From contig NC_081334.1 in assembly GCF_022539665.2 (NCBI RefSeq), positions 7,348,424 to 7,412,423 on the forward strand: a DNA stretch of 64,000 bases, written 5' to 3'. The stretch is from Daphnia carinata. Its lineage: Eukaryota > Arthropoda > Branchiopoda > Diplostraca > Daphniidae. Under the pieces are notes generated by a model that was not told the origin of the DNA, did no database searches, and saw nothing but the letters and a program-made list of their open reading frames with translations. Positions within the stretch are counted from its first letter, which is position 1; each line of letters begins with the position of its first letter. The translations under genes and the position numbers were made by a program. This document shows, piece by piece, positions 60,470-64,000 of the stretch.

Positions 60470-61782
60470 ATGAATACCGTGGTAAGAAATGATATTTTCT
60501 GAATAACCAAATCACAAAAACGATTCTAAAATGTTTTGCTATCTTTAAATTTCAGTTACTAGTGATTGGTTTGACTTACGCCTTGGCTGCTCCAGCTCCA
60601 GAACCTTACGTCGTATCCAGGTCTCCGGCGATCCAGTTTTCTAGAACAAACACGGAAATCCTTGGCCAGATTAGTCAGCACAATGACGATGGCTCGTACA
60701 CGTTCGGTTACGAGTCTGCGGACGGATCATTCCGTGTTGAAAACAGAGACATCGATGGATTCGTCACTGGAAAATACGGTTACATCGATCCAAACGGCGA
60801 AGTTCAAGAGTTTGGTACGTATCAAAACAGCCTTTCTGCTCTTAATGCCAAACAATACGCCCCCTTTTTTTTCGTAGAATACGTTGCCGGATCGACAAAT
60901 GGACAATCGTTAGGATACCAGGTGAGGGGAACTTCACTTCCAGAGGCTAACCGCGCCAAGGAATTCCCAATAATGTATCCGTCTGCATCCTCTGTGGATC
61001 AGCGAAATCGAGACTATGCGTATTTGAGCGTCGATGACGACCGTGATGGCTTCCCCGACAGCATTTTCGATGGATCTCTCGGTGTTCGCGATAAAGGACA
61101 ACCCAACATCGTTCGTGTAACCACCGCCCCTGTCCAAACATCGTTGGAGAATCCATCTTCCATTCTGCGTGTCGTTAAACCTGGCAAAGTTTCCAGTCAG
61201 CAACCATCCGTTGTCCGCCTTGGTCCATCATCTCAAACATCGTTTACTAATCCATCCAATGCCGGTCAGAGGCCTTCTGTTGTTCGTGTAACCTCGTCGG
61301 ATCAATCGTCGTACAGAGAGACTTCCAATAACGTCCGTCTTGTCAATCCAGCCACAATATCTAACCAGAAGCAGGTTGTCCGTCTAACATCGCCTAAGAA
61401 AACTGTCATCCAGCCGACTAGAGTGTCAGGTGGTAATTACCAGGTGATTAAACAGAATCGTCAAAGGCAGCCTAAGGTGGTTTCGACGGCTTCTAGTAAT
61501 CCTTTCTACCCGAACTACGGTGTGCAACGATTTGTTTCTCGCCCTCCCGCCTTCTCCAACGTAAGGATTAATCCCTTGCTCAGCGGCCAGGCCACCACCG
61601 TTAGAGATAACTTCGGACGCTGGATCGTTAGAGGCAATAGCAACAAGTTCGTTCCATCCATTCCGACGGTCTTCATCGACGATGATGACTTGGATGACTT
61701 GAATGACTTTGATGATGATTTCGACGATATCTTCGACGATGATGATACCTTCCTTGTCGATTCTTCTTCTCTGTTGGGCTAA
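60470..61782 (+). CDS. RR-type chitin-binding cuticle protein with Asp-rich tail
   Basis: A secreted structural protein of the exoskeleton (CPR family, chitin_bind_4 domain). Three exons join in phase: 60470-60481 (MNTV), 60556-60814 and 60878-61782, giving 391 residues. The tiny first exon splitting the signal peptide is typical of arthropod cuticle genes. The signal peptide is MNTVLLVIGLTYALAA. The Rebers-Riddiford domain runs from DGSYTFGYESADGSF through GKYGYIDPNGEVQEFEYVAG to NGQSLGYQ, roughly residues 44-104. A long low-complexity region repeats VVRL/VRVT, PSSQTSFTNPSN-like and QRPSVVRV units, rich in Ser, Val, Arg and Asn. The end (61676-61762) is almost all Asp with a few Phe, Leu and Asn, before a short DSSSLLG close. 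Promoter elements are the TATA box at 60382. Confidence 0.93.
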
Positions 61783-62202
61783 AATCAAAACGAATATCGT
61801 TATGCCATGTACTTGGGTTGTATGGTTGCATGTGTTTAAATACTACAAAATATACAATAATTTTTCTACAGCAATAAATACGCGTTGTATGATTTAACAT
61901 TTCTCAGAAGAACAACCACCATTGCATGACATAAGGGCAAGTCTACACCGAGAGACCTTTAAACGTGAACAAAAAAATTTATCTAGTGTGTTGGAGCTTT
62001 GTTGATTACCGATAAGCAAAGTGAGGAGACCGCCAGATAGGCTTCACAGTTGCATTTGGTACGTTGGCTACCTGTCCCTTACGTAAGGCCCAGTTCGATT
62101 TCTTACTAGATGTCGATCTTAGAGTTTATTCTGCTTCCTCATCCAGTCTCTTGAAGACATACTAAAAAGCCCCTGTTGTAAATCTGCTACGAATCTTCGG
62201 CC
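61783..62202. other. Spacer between cuticle gene and first PPxY gene
   Basis: 420 bases holding the cuticle 3' UTR, with ATACAATAA and CAATAAATA near 61850-61878 as polyadenylation candidates, and the leader of the next gene. No other feature is visible. Confidence 0.5.
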
Positions 62203-62610
62203 ATGGATCCGTACAGCATTTTTGCCTGGATCGTTTTTTACCTGGTGATTGTGACTCTATTCTACTGGTGTTTCCGTCAAAGCATGTCGGCCGTCTCATC
62301 AAATCCATCGACTACCAATGCTAGGACTACACCTCATTCAGAAACGAACAATCATCTTGCAAGCAGGATGGCTGATCTCCACAATATGTACACGGTCACG
62401 GACGAGACTAACCGGAACGCTTCCGATCAGAACCAGCCTCCACCAGACTATAAATGGGAAGATTTGCCACCAAGTTACGAAGAGGCTGTCGCAGGATCAC
62501 ACCTCAATTCGGCGTTTGAGCAACAAGAAGCAAGCGCAAGTGCCAGTGCAGATGAAGCAATTGAACTTTCGTTAACAAGCCCTGCTCAATCCGCTCAGGA
62601 AAACCACTGA
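62203..62610 (+). CDS. Small single-pass membrane protein with paired PPxY motifs (1)
   Basis: A 135-residue intronless frame starting at an ATG in good context (CCATGG). Residues 5-27 are hydrophobic (IFAWIVFYLVIVTLFYW) and are followed by Cys-Phe-Arg, so it is a type III or signal-anchored protein with a long cytosolic tail. The tail carries PPPDYKWEDLPPSYEEAV, which holds PPDY and PPSY motifs, the docking sites for WW domains of Nedd4-family ubiquitin ligases. A Ser/Ala/Glu-rich end follows (ASASASADEAIEL). I recognise no named family. A second gene 700 bases downstream has the same layout and a nearly identical motif block, so the two are paralogues. Adaptor function for ubiquitination or trafficking is an inference from the PPxY pair. 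Confidence 0.7.
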   Translation: MDPYSIFAWIVFYLVIVTLFYWCFRQSMSAVSSNPSTTNARTTPHSETNNHLASRMADLHNMYTVTDETNRNASDQNQPPPDYKWEDLPPSYEEAVAGSHLNSAFEQQEASASASADEAIELSLTSPAQSAQENH

Positions 62611-63319
62611 GTTTGAACGTGCACTCTGATATTGTACAGCGTATATTATTTACTAAGCTCGTGAATGAATTAACATGTCCGTCTGTGTTAAACGTCAAGG
62701 TTTTTTGGGGGAAATGTGGTAATGTGAGAAAAGAAATTCGGCGGAAAAAAAATACATTTGGCTATCTTGTCGCGCACACTGAATGGCCTCGTCGTCAGCT
62801 GAGAAGTAAAGCATCGTATCTTTCGTTTGGTCTGTGCGTATGTTTGATTTTTTTTTTTCTATTTCTTATCTCATTTGTGCACACCGACAATGTTTCGACA
62901 CACACACAAGAAAACTATCTGTTGCATACGGCCGAGACGATGTAAAACGAACGTCAGTTTCACCCAGAGTCCCCACCGACTTGCCGGGGGGGGGAACACG
63001 ATCTTTCTAGTCTTGTGTTGAACCCTAATATCACAGTTCATCGATAACTAAAGTAAACTTCATATACGACGCACTTCGAGTAGGAGGTACGTAGGCAAAT
63101 TGTGGTCTAGATTTTTTTGTACCATTCAAATCGTTTCCTTCCTGTTGCCATGATGCAAATTGACTATCGCTCGCTGTTGTCAACTTGATTAGTTGAAATG
63201 ATAAACGCGATCGTGAAAAAATATTGGTTATGTCATAGCAGGGAAACGTGCCAACTAAACGTAATGCGGAATAATTTGCATAACATTTTTTCCTTTTCAG
63301 GTTATACCACACTTTAAAT
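62611..63319. other. Spacer between the two PPxY genes
   Basis: About 700 bases: 3' UTR of the first gene, a G-run at 62985-62994, and the leader of the second gene. TTCCTTTTCAG ending at 63300 is a good splice acceptor, so the second gene probably has an untranslated first exon upstream. Confidence 0.5.
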
Positions 63320-63655
63320 ATGCCTCCCGTTGAGATTATAGTGATAGCCATAGTTTTCAGTCTGTTGATGCTTACCATTCTATGTTGTGCGTGCAACCGA
63401 CGTGGCAAACTCCGTCAGGATGCGGAAAACGCCTTGACGTCCACTCCGTCTCGCAATCAGCAACAAGGTGGTGGTCGTTCGGGAAGGCGCTCACAAACTG
63501 CTTCCGCTAATAGCAACGTCTTCGTCATAACACTAGAAGAAACAAGAACGAACAACGCACCTCCCCCGGAATACAAATGGGACGAATTACCTCCGCCTAG
63601 TTACGATGATGCTATTAATATTGCTCCTCTAGAAGACCCGGCTAATCATTTGTAG
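63320..63655 (+). CDS. Small single-pass membrane protein with paired PPxY motifs (2)
   Basis: A 111-residue frame from the ATG at 63320, twenty bases after a strong splice acceptor. Residues 4-24 are hydrophobic (VEIIVIAIVFSLLMLTILCC), followed by a juxtamembrane CACNRRGKLR that could be palmitoylated. The tail is Gln/Gly/Ser-rich, then PPPEYKWDELPPPSYDDAI, matching the block in the upstream gene residue for residue apart from Asp/Glu swaps and one Pro. PPEY and PPSY would bind WW domains. No named family is recognised. A pure A-run of about 27 bases begins five bases after the stop, which is odd for a normal 3' UTR. Confidence 0.72.
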   Translation: MPPVEIIVIAIVFSLLMLTILCCACNRRGKLRQDAENALTSTPSRNQQQGGGRSGRRSQTASANSNVFVITLEETRTNNAPPPEYKWDELPPPSYDDAINIAPLEDPANHL

Positions 63656-63656
63656 G

Positions 63657-63691
<35 letters not shown>

Positions 63692-64000
63692 ATGTTCTGT
63701 AAATAATCGAAATGCATAGAACTGATTAGTGTAATCGCTAAATACACGCACGCTCACTTTTAAAACGACCGGAAAGATGTCAGCGTTGCGTTATGGGGTC
63801 ATTGATTTCGGAAAGAGGAACAAATTGTTTTATTCCCGTTTGTTATCACCAACGTGATGTCGGCCCATAACATAAACACAGAAAGTAAGTCGTAAGGAGC
63901 TGTGGGCTTGAAACGTGTAGCAAGCAGCTGATTGGTATGATTAACGGTTATCTTCGGATCGTTTTATTCCACGCTCTTTCGTTGGATGGTTACTAAGAAA
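63656..64000. other. Right end, 3' of the second PPxY gene
   Basis: Begins with a 27-base A-run, then ordinary AT-rich sequence to the window end. No further gene is visible. Confidence 0.5.

Noticed and set aside
1-64000. CRISPR arrays, operons or prokaryotic mobile systems
   Set aside because: Introns, split genes and arthropod protein families throughout show eukaryotic nuclear DNA; no direct-repeat/spacer arrays are present.

Overview
This is a eukaryotic, intron-rich nuclear window from an arthropod, most likely a cladoceran crustacean close to Daphnia. Introns are mostly short (about 60-100 bases) with GT-AG ends. The genes include an HR96 nuclear receptor, an RYamide-type neuropeptide receptor, an RR-type cuticle protein and a vasa relative with zinc knuckles. 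I rebuilt gene models by joining exons whose phases agree, using known protein families as a guide. Stated starts are real ATGs except for the 5'-truncated first gene.

Left third (1-29,000) is gene-poor. It holds the 3' part of pantothenate kinase (51-1330, +), HR96 (2343-4273, +), a six-exon RYamide-receptor-like GPCR (10934-14532, -), one tRNA-Thr(AGU) (21844-21915, +) and a degenerate multi-pass membrane gene resembling gustatory receptors (27141-27859, -). Long stretches between them (4.3-10.9 kb, 14.5-27 kb) show no convincing coding sequence.

The centre (29,300-49,600) is a dense housekeeping cluster: TMEM208 (+), FAM92/CIBAR BAR protein (-), exosome subunit EXOSC9/RRP45 (+), SAP30 (-), an HMGB protein (+), TDP1 with an N-terminal PBZ zinc finger (-), a PP6 regulatory (SAPS) subunit (+) and an MMD/PAQR membrane protein (+). 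Neighbours are arranged as tight convergent and divergent pairs; TMEM208 and FAM92 stop codons are 90 bases apart, and FAM92/EXOSC9 and TDP1/PPP6R share short intergenic promoter regions. Several of these act in RNA or DNA surveillance and chromatin, but I see no evidence that the cluster is a functional unit.

The right part (50,000-60,000) is repetitive and decayed. A vasa-like DEAD-box pseudogene keeps its introns but has stops and frameshifts. It is followed by a frameshifted basic ORF, a 23-bp GC-rich minisatellite, a 319-bp element with perfect 23-bp inverted ends, tRNA-like fragments, and a 400-bp palindromic element with about 110-bp arms embedded in a 680-bp-spaced direct duplication.

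The right end (60,400-64,000) returns to active genes: an RR cuticle protein with a striking Asp-rich tail, and two small related single-pass membrane proteins carrying the same paired PPxY motif block. The most interesting points are the PBZ-TDP1 architecture, the altered DRY and NPxxY motifs in the receptor, the Asp-tailed cuticle protein, the PPxY pair and the palindromic elements.
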